Below, piece after piece: positions 8,763 through 17,728 of a stretch of DNA of 64,000 nucleotides (position 1 is its first letter; each line of letters opens with the position of its first letter). The notes beneath the pieces were generated by a model that was not told the origin of the DNA, searched no databases, and was given only the letters and a program-made list of their open reading frames with translations. A program made the translations under genes and the position numbers. This DNA is from Saprospiraceae bacterium (GTDB taxonomy: Bacteria > Bacteroidota > Bacteroidia > Chitinophagales > Saprospiraceae): contig JALSGS010000045.1 of the NCBI GenBank assembly GCA_026982695.1, positions 186,001 through 250,000 of the forward strand. The letters are read 5' to 3'.

Positions 8763-8798
8763 AAAAGCCCTTGCTGCTATGAAGTAGTGAGGGCTTTT
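8763..8798 (+). terminator. Terminator-like hairpin
   Basis: AAAAGCCCT and AGGGCTTTT form a 9-bp stem with a long loop. It lies about 150 bp after the 49-codon ORF and 200 bp before the acs start, and would separate the two transcripts. A further hairpin (CAGGGAAAT 8926-8934 with ATTTCCCTG 8943-8951) lies in the acs leader. Confidence 0.5.
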
Positions 8799-9006
8799 GC
8801 ATTGTTCCAATGACGAGAAGCATAACAACATCTATCACTTTTGTCAATGCATGCCCACCTTCATCGAGCGAACTTACCGATACGCCATCCACTGCACACA
8901 AATAATTGAACACTCTGCGAAGGGACAGGGAAATGATATTATATTTCCCTGCTCTTTAGACAAAAGCTTTTTCGCGCAAAGCGACAACTACAAAAAGAAT
9001 CCGGTC

Positions 9007-10914
9007 ATGACAATGCAAATCAAATCTTGGGAAGCGTATCAATCAGCTTACCGGTGCAGTGTAGCAGATCCCGAAGGGTTTTGGGCTGAGCAAGCAAAGA
9101 GCTTCGTCTGGCGCAAGCCTTGGAGCAAAGTCCTCGAATGGGAGTTCGACACGCCGCGTGTTCAGTGGTTTATCGACGGCAAGCTCAACATCACTGAAAA
9201 CTGCCTAGACCGCCATCTCCCCCAACGCGCACAACAGCCCGCCATCATTTGGGAACCCAATGACCCCAATGCGCCCAATCGGGTGCTGACCTACGGTGAA
9301 CTGTACGAAGCCGTCAACAAAACTGCCAATGCACTCAAGGCCAATGGCATTGGCAAAGGCGACCGCGTGTGTTTCTACATGCCTATGGTGCCCGAGCTGG
9401 CCATTGGCGTATTGGCTTGTGCGCGCATCGGTGCAGTGCACTCCGTAGTCTTTGCAGGTTTTTCAGCCGCCGCTTTGGCCGACCGCATCAAGGATGCTGC
9501 TTGCAAAATGGTCATCTGCTCCGACTTCAACAACCGAGGAGCTAAGCACATCCCCGTCAAAGCTGTAGTGGATGAAGCCCTTCAAATGGGCTGCGACAGC
9601 GTACAGACCGTGCTGGTGCATCGCAACACAGGCGACGACATCGCCTGGATGCCAGCGCGCGACAAGTGGTGGCACGAACAGGTCGACTCCCAGCCAAGCG
9701 AATGCCCCGCTGAAGTAATGGACAGCGAAGACATGCTCTTCATTCTATATACCTCAGGATCGACGGGTAAGCCCAAAGGTGTAGTGCACACCATTGGTGG
9801 CTACATGGTATACACCTGTTTTACCTTCCGCAACGTCTTTCAATATCAGGAAGGCGATATCTACTGGTGCACCGCTGATATAGGCTGGATCACAGGCCAC
9901 AGCTACATCGTGTATGGCCCGCTACTGGCAGGTGCCACGACGATGATGTTTGAAGGAGTACCTACCTGGCCAGATCCCGGCCGTTTTTGGCAAATTGTAG
10001 AGAAATACAAAGTCAATCAGTTTTACACAGCACCTACAGCCATCCGCGCACTGATGGCTCATGGCGATGAGTGGGTCGAAAAATACGATCTCAGTTCGCT
10101 CAAAGTGATCGGCTCGGTAGGCGAACCTATCAATGAAGAAGCCTGGCGTTGGTACCACGACAAAGTGGGGCGAGGCAAAGCCCCCATAGTCGATACGTGG
10201 TGGCAAACCGAGACGGGAGGCATCATGATTTCGCCCATCCCGGGCGCCACCGACACCAAGCCCTGCTATGCCTCCTATCCCATGCCCGGCATACAACCCG
10301 TACTCGTCGACGCAGCAGGCAACGAGATCGAAGGCAACGATGTGGAAGGCCTATTGTGTATCAAATTCCCTTGGCCCTCGATCTTGCGCACCACCTATGG
10401 CGATCACGCGCGCTGCAAACAGACCTATTTTGCACCTTTTCCGGGCAAGTACTTCACTGGCGATGGCGCTCGCCGCGATGCCGAAGGGCGATATCGCATC
10501 ATTGGCCGCGTGGATGACGTGATCAACGTCTCGGGCCACCGAATCGGCACGGCTGAAGTGGAAAACGCCATCAACGAACACCCCCTTGTGGTGGAAAGTG
10601 CCGTAGTGGGCTTCCCGCACCCCATCAAAGGGCAAGGCATCTACGCCTTTGTCATTGTACAAGGACAGATAGCAGACACGGCTCAATTCGAGCAAGAAGT
10701 ACGTCAAGTCGTCAGCCGCGTCATTGGGCCCATCGCCAAGCCTGATTACATCCACATTGCGCCGGGGCTGCCCAAAACGCGCTCAGGCAAAATCATGCGC
10801 CGCATTCTGCGCAAAATCGCCTCTGGCGACACCGAGAACCTCGGCGATACCTCCACCCTACTCAACCCCGAAGTGGTGGAAGCACTCATTGCTTCGGCAA
10901 AAGCAGCACACTGA
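9007..10914 (+). CDS. acs: Acetyl-CoA synthetase
   Basis: This AMP-forming enzyme makes acetyl-CoA from acetate, ATP and CoA in the cytoplasm. The 635-residue length is typical. Motifs in order: FWAEQAKSFVWRKPW (N-terminal ACAS domain), the phosphate-binding loop ILYTSGSTGKPKGVVHT (about 244-260), DTWWQTETGG, YFTGDGARRD, and the adenylation lysine region LPKTRSGKIMRRILRK near the C-terminus. That lysine is the usual acetylation site controlling Acs activity. The upstream frame is open further, but ATG at 9007 gives the usual N-terminus, and the added segment has no conserved character. It converges on the CHAT gene across a terminator. Confidence 0.96.
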   Translation: MTMQIKSWEAYQSAYRCSVADPEGFWAEQAKSFVWRKPWSKVLEWEFDTPRVQWFIDGKLNITENCLDRHLPQRAQQPAIIWEPNDPNAPNRVLTYGELYEAVNKTANALKANGIGKGDRVCFYMPMVPELAIGVLACARIGAVHSVVFAGFSAAALADRIKDAACKMVICSDFNNRGAKHIPVKAVVDEALQMGCDSVQTVLVHRNTGDDIAWMPARDKWWHEQVDSQPSECPAEVMDSEDMLFILYTSGSTGKPKGVVHTIGGYMVYTCFTFRNVFQYQEGDIYWCTADIGWITGHSYIVYGPLLAGATTMMFEGVPTWPDPGRFWQIVEKYKVNQFYTAPTAIRALMAHGDEWVEKYDLSSLKVIGSVGEPINEEAWRWYHDKVGRGKAPIVDTWWQTETGGIMISPIPGATDTKPCYASYPMPGIQPVLVDAAGNEIEGNDVEGLLCIKFPWPSILRTTYGDHARCKQTYFAPFPGKYFTGDGARRDAEGRYRIIGRVDDVINVSGHRIGTAEVENAINEHPLVVESAVVGFPHPIKGQGIYAFVIVQGQIADTAQFEQEVRQVVSRVIGPIAKPDYIHIAPGLPKTRSGKIMRRILRKIASGDTENLGDTSTLLNPEVVEALIASAKAAH

Positions 10915-10937
10915 CCGAGTTGTGAAGAACTCAGCTT

Positions 10938-10966
10938 AAGGGCAGCCCTTTAGGCTGCCCTTCGTT
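10938..10966 (+). terminator. Terminator of acs
   Basis: AAGGGCAGCC-ctttа-type hairpin: AAGGGCAGCC at 10938-10947 pairs with GGCTGCCCTT at 10953-10962, followed by CGTTTTA. It lies 24 bp past the acs stop and abuts the convergent CHAT gene. Confidence 0.8.
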
Positions 10967-13597
10967 TTACTTTTTTGGTGTGCTTGCCCAAAAAAGGCTC
11001 ATAAATACCAACACAACCAGGAGCCCCCCCAAGAGCGCCCAATACATATGCCATTGAGCTGAGGGCAAAGCCACTACCTGCTCGGGTCCCAAGTAGATAA
11101 AAGCAGCCCAGTAATAGGGGGTTCGTTGATAATCGGGCCTACCTGGGGTGGTGAGAAAGTCGCGTTGTGCACGCCACAGGGCACGAGCAGGCGGAATGCC
11201 TTGCTCGAGGTAGCGGTAAAAAGCCTGCCACAAGTGAGCTGTAGTGGCATCGTTTACTTGCCAGAGCGAGGCTACCAGGCCACGTGCCCCTGCATAGGCA
11301 AAAGCTCTAGCCAAACCCATCACGCCCTCTCCCGAGATCTCTGCGCCCGTGAAAGTCTCACATGCGCTGAGCACTACCAGGGCCGCTCGTAGCTCCATGC
11401 GGTACAGGTCGGTCATAAACAGGGAGGAGTCGGCCAGTTCGATACGTGGCAAACCGCTACTATCTTCACCAGTCGCATGGGTAGCCAAGTGGATGAGCTC
11501 CGATCGGGATGCCATTTGCCGAAAGGCTGCAAGTGTAGCTGCTGAGCCGATAAAGGGCGTGTATCCTTTGGGCAAAGTCCCAATCTCCTGTTGGGTATAA
11601 GGCAGTGCAGCCAGGCCATCACGGCCTTTCGAGACAAAAGGCGCCCAGCCAGTAGCCAGCTTTCCTTCGTTTAGGCGGGGCTGAGCGCTAAGCGAGAGGA
11701 CAGCCAGCGAAAAGGCATACTGGGTAGGTATAGCCGGTAGCCCCAGGCTATCTGTCACCAACAGGCTAAAAGGCAAATAATGTAGTGCGCCATCGGGCAA
11801 GACGAGCAAGCGCTCTTTGCCAGCTACTTCAAGGGGTAATAATTGAAGGCGCAAACTGTCTAATAGTGGATGACGGGCGCCGCCATCAGGGCGCCGCAGC
11901 CAGTCCAGTAGATTTCCCATAGCAGGCAATGGCAACACTTCAAGCACCAATGTACTCGGCCCCGTCCATCTACAACGATACAGCGCCTGTGGGGCCTGAA
12001 AGTAGTAGCACATCGCGCCATGCATTCCCACTTGCGCCTGCAGCAAGCTATCGGATAAGGGTTGAAGGTGAAAAGCTCCTATCGAGAGATAGTCCGATTG
12101 GGCGGCCAAGGAGTCAAGTTCTTGAGTCAACTCGCGTTGCCGCTGTAGCCAAAATTCAGTCTGCTCGGGGTGCTGAATGAGCTGCTGCTCGTAATAAGCC
12201 AAGTGGCGACGCAAGCGCGCCCACTCGCGTGTAGTCGAATCGCGCATATTGTTTAGGCTGCTCACCGTCTCGGCCAGTACTACAGCTCTACTACGCTCCA
12301 TCCACTCGAGTGCTTGCCATGCTGCGGCCGTATCGGCTTGCGTCTGGTTGAGCCAGGTCAACAGCTCGAGTGCTTGGGCTGTGCGTTGCCGGTACAGTTG
12401 CTGGCGCAAAATTTGAGACGATTCAAACACCAGCATTTGCCGTAAGGCATATTCGATGCGTTGCGCCTGTGCCAAAGCGTGCAGTGCCTGACGTGCAGCC
12501 TGTTGCGTGGGTTGTTGTCGGAAGCGTGCTTGCCACACGCGTGCCAAGCCATCCCATGCTTCGGCCACCGTATTGTCTACCAAAAGTACCAACGCATGGG
12601 CCGCAAGGGCTCCCATCCCCTCGAGTACTTGGCGGAATAGGAGTTCTGCCTGCCCGAGCTGGCCTTGATCTAAGGCCAGCTCGCCTTGTACGATTTTAAT
12701 CTTGCCCAAGGTGCGGTGAAAGGTGTGCGGATAAGCCTTTTGGCAAAAGGAAGCACTACGAGCCAACCACTGGGCAATGCGGCGAGGCGTGTCCTGCCCC
12801 GTGCGATAAGCCAGCCGGGCCTTTAGGAGAAACAAACGGCTACGCAAATCGTCGTAGCGCGAGTCTGTGCCTTGAGAGGGCAATATCTTTTCTGCGTGCG
12901 CCAAATACTGCTGTGCCTGAGCATACTGTCCCTGGTCGAACAGCGTCTGTGCCAAACCAAAAGACAACATACTGCGCTGGAGAGCTGGCAAGTCGGGCAG
13001 TGAGAGACCTTTGCGAAACCAAAAGGCTGCTTCCTCATAGCGGCTTTCGTTCCAGTACGACAAAGCGATGTTGTTCATTAGCCCACCTATCACTTCGGCA
13101 CTTTCGTCAGGACATGCATCCAAAGCCTTCATGAGGACAAGGCGAGCCCGTTGGTTGTCGCCCAATCGAATGTAATGGCTGCCCAACGGCTTGTAGAGAT
13201 ATTCACAGACGGGGAAGTCTGTCAGTTGAAAGGTCATGTAGAGCTGCTGTGCAGCTTCGTAAGCATCTATGCTTGCCGGCACATCGCCCTGTTGGAAGCG
13301 CTGCCATCCCCGGCTCAGATGTACCCACATAAGCCCTTCGGCTTCAGCCTCATTGCGCACCTCACGCCACATGTTGGCCACTGCCCGATCCAGAATGGCC
13401 AAGCTCAGCGCCGTGGAGTCAAACCAAGCATCAGCTTGTTCCCAATAGCAGTCAAGCCATTGCCGCAAGCTGTCGCTTTGGCGAAACACTTGGCAATGGG
13501 CCACTATACTATCCACGTCTATTTGTAGCAGCTTCTGCGCTGCCTTCATTCGGCTCGCCAACCCCAAAAAAATGAGGGCGATGATCGTTGTCCTCAT
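10967..13597 (-). CDS. Exported TPR-CHAT caspase-like protein, membrane-anchored
   Basis: The 876-residue protein starts with a signal peptide (MRTTIIALIFLGLASRMKAA). About 400 residues of TPR-like helical repeats follow (for example NNIALSYWNESRYEEAAFWF), then a coiled-coil region. The C-terminal third is a CHAT domain with both catalytic motifs of caspase-like peptidases: histidine in LIHLATHATG (about 703) and cysteine in VVLSACETFTGAEISGEG (about 745). A single membrane helix (WALLGGLLVVLVFMSLFWA) and a short basic tail end the protein. With an N-terminal signal peptide and C-terminal anchor, the TPR and CHAT parts should be periplasmic. The PKD protein gene lies 33 bp upstream on the same strand. 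CHAT proteases such as the CRISPR-associated Craspase are activated through bound partners; the trigger and substrate here are unknown. Confidence 0.88.
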   Translation of the reverse strand: MRTTIIALIFLGLASRMKAAQKLLQIDVDSIVAHCQVFRQSDSLRQWLDCYWEQADAWFDSTALSLAILDRAVANMWREVRNEAEAEGLMWVHLSRGWQRFQQGDVPASIDAYEAAQQLYMTFQLTDFPVCEYLYKPLGSHYIRLGDNQRARLVLMKALDACPDESAEVIGGLMNNIALSYWNESRYEEAAFWFRKGLSLPDLPALQRSMLSFGLAQTLFDQGQYAQAQQYLAHAEKILPSQGTDSRYDDLRSRLFLLKARLAYRTGQDTPRRIAQWLARSASFCQKAYPHTFHRTLGKIKIVQGELALDQGQLGQAELLFRQVLEGMGALAAHALVLLVDNTVAEAWDGLARVWQARFRQQPTQQAARQALHALAQAQRIEYALRQMLVFESSQILRQQLYRQRTAQALELLTWLNQTQADTAAAWQALEWMERSRAVVLAETVSSLNNMRDSTTREWARLRRHLAYYEQQLIQHPEQTEFWLQRQRELTQELDSLAAQSDYLSIGAFHLQPLSDSLLQAQVGMHGAMCYYFQAPQALYRCRWTGPSTLVLEVLPLPAMGNLLDWLRRPDGGARHPLLDSLRLQLLPLEVAGKERLLVLPDGALHYLPFSLLVTDSLGLPAIPTQYAFSLAVLSLSAQPRLNEGKLATGWAPFVSKGRDGLAALPYTQQEIGTLPKGYTPFIGSAATLAAFRQMASRSELIHLATHATGEDSSGLPRIELADSSLFMTDLYRMELRAALVVLSACETFTGAEISGEGVMGLARAFAYAGARGLVASLWQVNDATTAHLWQAFYRYLEQGIPPARALWRAQRDFLTTPGRPDYQRTPYYWAAFIYLGPEQVVALPSAQWHMYWALLGGLLVVLVFMSLFWASTPKK

Positions 13598-13630
13598 CGC
13601 CCTAAAGCTATCAACATTTTCCCAAAAGGC

Positions 13631-15700
13631 TCAAAAGCGCCACTGCCCATAAAGCATCCATCGCCACTCGCGGCCACTAGTTTCCTTGAGTTGATAGCTG
13701 GCACGCAGCCCTACAGCAGGCCCCCAACGCACACTGAGTACTTGCAAGTCGACAAAAGGGTTGATCTGCATTTGTGTGAGGCGTTCGTCGAGCACTCGCG
13801 TCTGAGGTGGCAGGGTGATGGCATTTTGATACTCGAGTTGCCACATGCCTGCACTATTGTAGAAATATCCACTTATCCGATTCATAAAAACTTCCTTAAC
13901 AGTACCTTGCGTTCGATCGGTCTGCACAGTCAGCTCTGCACCTGCCCCTACTGAAAGCCAAGAGGTGAGGTTGTAGCGCAGGTGGAGTGGCACGATCCGC
14001 CACAGGCTATGCCGCATATTGCCAATGGTGGTGCGCATGAGGATGCTGTCGTGCACTTCTACAAAGTTGGCACCAGGTTGGGGATAGATTGAGTCTTGTT
14101 GAAGCAAAAATTCTTCACCTATTTCTACGGGTTTTTCACGCCCTTGTCCTCTCCACAGCTCGAATTGCCAATGAGCGCGTCGAGGCTTAAATGGCGCAAA
14201 CGCCAAGCCCATAACCGCCAGTGGTGCTTGTACATCGGAGTTACCCCCATTAATAGCCGAAGGCACTGCAGCATCTATACCACCAGTCTGGGCCTGCCAT
14301 CCAAACATGAGCGCTGGCGACAAACCCGGCTTGAAGCGCACACGTGCCCGGTTGGTGCGCATAGGGGGCTCTTTGTCAAAGACAATCTCGGCACGCGCCT
14401 TGATAGGGCGCTTGGGCCAATGTGGTTGTGGAAACAACCGCAACTTGACATGTCCCCTGGTCGAATCATAGTGGTGTACACCTTCCTGGCGGCTTCCCGG
14501 CAAATAGATGCGATGCAACACGATCTGCAAATGATCTTCAGAGAGCCATGAGTACGTATAACAACCCACTCGAAAACTGTCCGTACAAGGTGACATCTGG
14601 GGTACTACTTCTTTTATGCGCACATCCGAAGTATCCATACCTTGTACGTACATATCGAGCTGTACACGCTCGACAGGCCCTTTGCCGTCGTTCTGGAACT
14701 GGATGCGCCAATCAAAGTGTTGTTTGCGAAAGCGCCGATAGCTGCGCCGTGGGTTGCGCACCGACAGGCGATTAGGATCATTGCCCGTGGCAATACTCAT
14801 CTCCAGATCGTAGGCTTGGGGCATACCTTGCTCTGGTACCATCACTGCCCGCATATGGATAGTGGCATTTGTATCGGCCAACATCTGTGAGGTACCTTCA
14901 AGCACGAGCACCATATTGCGTTTCTCGCCAGGCAACAAATCGGCAAAATACCAGGCCTTGGCTTCGCGGTAGTCATTTTGCGCCTGTGCCAGCATTCGCA
15001 AAGCATCAGCGCTATGTACGCCATGCAGAGTAATGGGCTGTAGAGACGCCCAGAGCAACTCTGCTTCGCCTGGGGTAGCTGCCTGACCAAAGGCCAACGC
15101 TGGAGGTATCTCTTGCTCGCCCCACCAACTGTGTGCTTCGCGAAAGTCAAAATGGCGTGCAGTGTATACCTGCTCATTGAAAAAAAGGTACAGCTGCCCG
15201 CTGAATGGCACATTACCTGTGTTGGCATACGACACAATGACGGGCAAGGCCTGTTGGGGCACAGGCTCGCGTACCGCCTGCATGGCTAAACCAGGTGCTT
15301 CGGCAGTAAGCACGTCTTGCAATGGAAAGGCCGAAGCGTACTGACTGGGGCGCCCTGTGCGCACGCGCTTGTGCTTAGGACGATCTCGGGGAGGGCGACC
15401 ATTATCATAGGCACCGGTGGCCCAAAGTCGCACTTCATACGTACCCGTATCAGCCCAACTATAAGTGGGTGTGTGCTCAAAACTGAAGTTGCCATCACCC
15501 AATTCCCAGAACAGTCGCCAAAAAGGTGGTTGTGCTCCAGGAGTGGGTATGAGCGCTGGCAGTTGCGGCTCCAAGCGATACACGCCTGGTGACTGCTCAA
15601 CAAACTGAAAGTCTATAGTCCGCTCGGGTGACTGAAAGGACCAAACATGCGGTACGACCCCCCACAACCCCACTACGATGAAAAATAAATGACGGCACAT
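13631..15700 (-). CDS. PKD-domain protein with probable C-terminal beta-barrel
   Basis: The 689-residue product has a signal peptide (MCRHLFFIVVGLWGVVPHVW). A PKD-type domain at about 55-95 is recognised by LFWELGDGNFSFEHTPTYSW and DTGTYEVRLWATG. The middle resembles repeated beta-sandwich domains (VIVSYANTGNVPFSGQLYLF; WRIQFQNDGKGPVERVQLDM). The last ~190 residues alternate polar and hydrophobic residues and end in aromatic Phe (WRWMLYGQWRF), as in outer-membrane barrels. It probably sits in the outer membrane with PKD domains in the periplasm or on the surface. It is followed 33 bp later by the CHAT gene, so the two are likely one operon and may interact. Function is unknown. Confidence 0.75.
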   Translation of the reverse strand: MCRHLFFIVVGLWGVVPHVWSFQSPERTIDFQFVEQSPGVYRLEPQLPALIPTPGAQPPFWRLFWELGDGNFSFEHTPTYSWADTGTYEVRLWATGAYDNGRPPRDRPKHKRVRTGRPSQYASAFPLQDVLTAEAPGLAMQAVREPVPQQALPVIVSYANTGNVPFSGQLYLFFNEQVYTARHFDFREAHSWWGEQEIPPALAFGQAATPGEAELLWASLQPITLHGVHSADALRMLAQAQNDYREAKAWYFADLLPGEKRNMVLVLEGTSQMLADTNATIHMRAVMVPEQGMPQAYDLEMSIATGNDPNRLSVRNPRRSYRRFRKQHFDWRIQFQNDGKGPVERVQLDMYVQGMDTSDVRIKEVVPQMSPCTDSFRVGCYTYSWLSEDHLQIVLHRIYLPGSRQEGVHHYDSTRGHVKLRLFPQPHWPKRPIKARAEIVFDKEPPMRTNRARVRFKPGLSPALMFGWQAQTGGIDAAVPSAINGGNSDVQAPLAVMGLAFAPFKPRRAHWQFELWRGQGREKPVEIGEEFLLQQDSIYPQPGANFVEVHDSILMRTTIGNMRHSLWRIVPLHLRYNLTSWLSVGAGAELTVQTDRTQGTVKEVFMNRISGYFYNSAGMWQLEYQNAITLPPQTRVLDERLTQMQINPFVDLQVLSVRWGPAVGLRASYQLKETSGREWRWMLYGQWRF

Positions 15701-15749
15701 GATTGTATTGTTTTTTTAATTGCTTGCAAACAGATATGAATTGAGCCAC

Positions 15750-15785
15750 AAAAAAAAGCTACCGCATACACAAATAGTATGCGGT
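15750..15785 (-). terminator. Terminator of the lipoprotein gene
   Basis: ACCGCATAC-acaaata-GTATGCGGT (15761-15785) is followed on the minus strand by AGCTTTTTTTT. It separates the lipoprotein gene at 15821 from the PKD-CHAT pair. Confidence 0.85.
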
Positions 15786-15820
15786 GCTTTCGGGTTTTGG
15801 GGTTTTCGAGCCGAATTTAT

Positions 15821-16387
15821 TTACCAACGTATCTCAATACAGACATACCAACTATCGCCTTCTACACATACCTTGATCACTACGGCATACACGTTTCCGT
15901 CTGAGTCCTTGGCTATGACTACTGTATCGGGGTTGATTGGCCGAGTACGCGAAGCGTCTGGCACAACAGCTTTAGCTCGGCCAAATAGGGCAGCTAAATC
16001 CTCCTTAGTCTGAGGATTGACATCGTTGAATACGGAAGCACTCAACTCGCGCAATGATACCTGTGGGCGTGTGGGGAAATTCATTGCCATTGCTACACTG
16101 TCCAGCTGAGGATCAGCAGGTGAAGAAAAAATCCATTGAGGGGAAGACCCTTGGTGTGCTGCTCGCAATACCAGCCGGAGGTCTTCGGCACGTGCAGGAC
16201 CTTCTCCAAGAGGGAGCAAGTCAAATTTTCCATCGCCTAAAGCCAGCAGTGCGGCACCATTGTACTGTTGCATGTCAATCTGCAAGTCTTGAGTGGTTAG
16301 TTCATCGACTTGAATGGGGTCTTTTCCGCAGCTCGTCCACAAAAAAGTACCAAAAGCAAGAATCACTAAAACACGGATTGCATTCAT
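15821..16387 (-). CDS. Lipoprotein, unknown
   Basis: I start at ATG 16387 because it gives a clean lipoprotein signal (MNAIRVLVILAFGTFLWTSC, Cys at 20). The open frame upstream of it lacks one. The remaining ~169 residues are soluble, with a segment PLGEGPARAEDLRLVLRAAH, a Pro- and Asp-rich linker and a C-terminal beta region with two cysteines (VVIKVCVEGDSWYVCIEIRW). Nothing identifies a family. It precedes the PKD-CHAT pair but has its own terminator, so it may be functionally independent. Confidence 0.7.
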   Translation of the reverse strand: MNAIRVLVILAFGTFLWTSCGKDPIQVDELTTQDLQIDMQQYNGAALLALGDGKFDLLPLGEGPARAEDLRLVLRAAHQGSSPQWIFSSPADPQLDSVAMAMNFPTRPQVSLRELSASVFNDVNPQTKEDLAALFGRAKAVVPDASRTRPINPDTVVIAKDSDGNVYAVVIKVCVEGDSWYVCIEIRW

Positions 16388-16580
16388 GGGATAACAACTT
16401 TTTTGTTGATGATAAAAGAATGAAACTTGATTGCTTGAAAGCATAATCTACTCGATTTGCTTGTACATGTTTGTCTCGCGATTGATCTTATCTCTTTTTC
16501 GAAAAAAAATTCCACTTCCTCACACCACCACGCACAGCTCATTGAAAAAAAGTGAGTTGTGACATGAGTTTTTTTTACAC

Positions 16581-16608
16581 AAAAAGCCCTCACCTTTCGG
16601 CAAGGGCT
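16581..16608 (-). terminator. Terminator of ssb
   Basis: On the minus strand AGCCCTTGCC-gaaa-GGTGAGGGCT is followed by TTTTTG. It lies 30 bp past the ssb stop. Confidence 0.7.
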
Positions 16609-16640
16609 CCTCTCACGTGTCTGTCTCGATATATCAATAT

Positions 16641-16970
16641 TCAATTCAGAAGCATAAACTCATTGACCCAAATCTCAGTGGTATACCGCTTCACGCCCTC
16701 TTTGTCTTCCCAACTGCGATGGTGTAGTTTGCCCGTCACAGCTACGCGCTTGCCCTTCTTCATCAAGGTCTCCATGTGTTCGGCTACTTTGCCCCAACCA
16801 ATTAGTGTATGCCATTGCGTGGTGATCACTTGTTCCCCCTTGTCGTTGCGATATACATCGCGCGTAGCCAATGATACACGCGCCATTTTCCGGCCATTGG
16901 GTAATGCCTTACAATTGACCTCCTGGCCCAGGTTACCGATTAGTTGCACCTTGTTTACCATATTTTTCAT
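16641..16970 (-). CDS. ssb: Short single-stranded DNA-binding protein
   Basis: The 109-residue protein is an SSB OB-fold: VNKVQLIGNLGQEVNCKALP at the start, then ARVSLATRD, QWHTLIGWGKVAEHMETLMK and VAVTGKLHHRSWEDKEGVKR. Full-length SSBs add a disordered tail with an acidic tip that recruits partner proteins. Here the protein stops right after the OB-fold (TEIWVNEFMLLN), so that tail is missing. Short SSBs of this kind occur in Bacteroidota beside a full-length copy. Start could be ATG 16970 or 16961. Confidence 0.88.
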   Translation of the reverse strand: MKNMVNKVQLIGNLGQEVNCKALPNGRKMARVSLATRDVYRNDKGEQVITTQWHTLIGWGKVAEHMETLMKKGKRVAVTGKLHHRSWEDKEGVKRYTTEIWVNEFMLLN

Positions 16971-17421
16971 GACTTCGAGATTTTATGCCTAAAAAAGGCG
17001 CTTAGAAAATCAGGATCCAAGTGCCGTTACATAAGCGAGTTCCGGAACCACTGCTATCGGCTTGCAAGGCAAATATGTAGTACCTGCCTTCAAGTAATCG
17101 AAAATTACACATGTACTTCCGTTTTTAGACGTGTATATACGTTTAAAAACGATTTAATTGCTATAAATCAACATAATACACATATACAGAGAGAAGGATG
17201 GCATTTCCAATACGAAACGACTGCTGTCAATCTTCCCGTCCCAAAGTTGCTGGTAAATACGAGCGACGAGCGCGAAAAACAAATGGTCTTTTTCAAATTT
17301 CCACCTGGCTTTTCCAGTATTTACCACATCCACATTTACTCTTACCAATCATTAAAGGCCCTGGAATTAGTTGTGGACCCAATTTTTCATTAGCTGCTTT
17401 TGTTGCCAACTACTACTCTAC
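16971..17421. other. AT-rich gap between ssb and thx
   Basis: There is no convincing gene. A minus-strand frame at 17154-17348 (64 codons) and an overlapping plus-strand frame lack family features and look like chance frames. The divergent promoters of ssb and thx must lie here and just beyond. Confidence 0.4.
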
Positions 17422-17453
17422 TTGCCATTGGCTCAAAAAAAGCTGTACTTTTG
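17422..17453 (+). promoter_or_regulatory. Predicted promoter of thx
   Basis: TTG at 17422-17424, 21 bp spacing and TACTTTTG at 17446-17453 fit the Bacteroidota primary-sigma consensus (TTG-N17-23-TAnnTTTG). The thx ATG is 33 bp downstream. Confidence 0.6.
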
Positions 17454-17485
17454 CTCGCTCATTTTTCTCACATAAATTTTGAACC

Positions 17486-17605
17486 ATGGGTAAAGGAGAT
17501 AGAAGGACGCGCCGTGGCAAGTTGTGGCGGGGTTCTTATGGCAATACACGCTCGAAAAAGAACAACCGTCCAGTGCGCAAAGAAACACCTCAAACGACAT
17601 CCTGA
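17486..17605 (+). CDS. 30S ribosomal protein THX
   Basis: The 39-residue basic protein begins [20 protein letters not shown], the signature of the small ribosomal protein THX (bTHX), which sits in the head of the 30S subunit in Thermus and Bacteroidota. The conserved MGKGDxxTxRGKxxxGSYG core is complete, and the Lys/Arg-rich tail ([12 protein letters not shown]) is slightly longer than usual. A good promoter and a strong terminator flank it, so it is a single-gene transcript. Confidence 0.92.
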   Translation: MGKGDRRTRRGKLWRGSYGNTRSKKNNRPVRKETPQTTS

Positions 17606-17643
17606 TCTTTGGTCGGGATAGTCCTTGCTATCGGTGCATGTAA

Positions 17644-17675
17644 AAAATGACGCCTCATGAATGAGGCGTCATTTT
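17644..17675. terminator. Bidirectional terminator
   Basis: AAAATGACGCCTCAT-ga-ATGAGGCGTCATTTT is a perfect 15-bp stem with T-rich sequence on both strands. It serves thx on the plus strand and the convergent outer-membrane gene at 17729. Confidence 0.92.
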
Positions 17676-17728
17676 GATTTTTAATGCATTGCCGCAAATT
17701 CCATGATTGGGGCACGATAGGATGCTGA

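Noticed and set aside
17154-17348. 64-codon minus-strand frame between ssb and thx
   Set aside because: It has no recognisable domain or promoter and overlaps a plus-strand frame of similar length. It is probably a chance frame.
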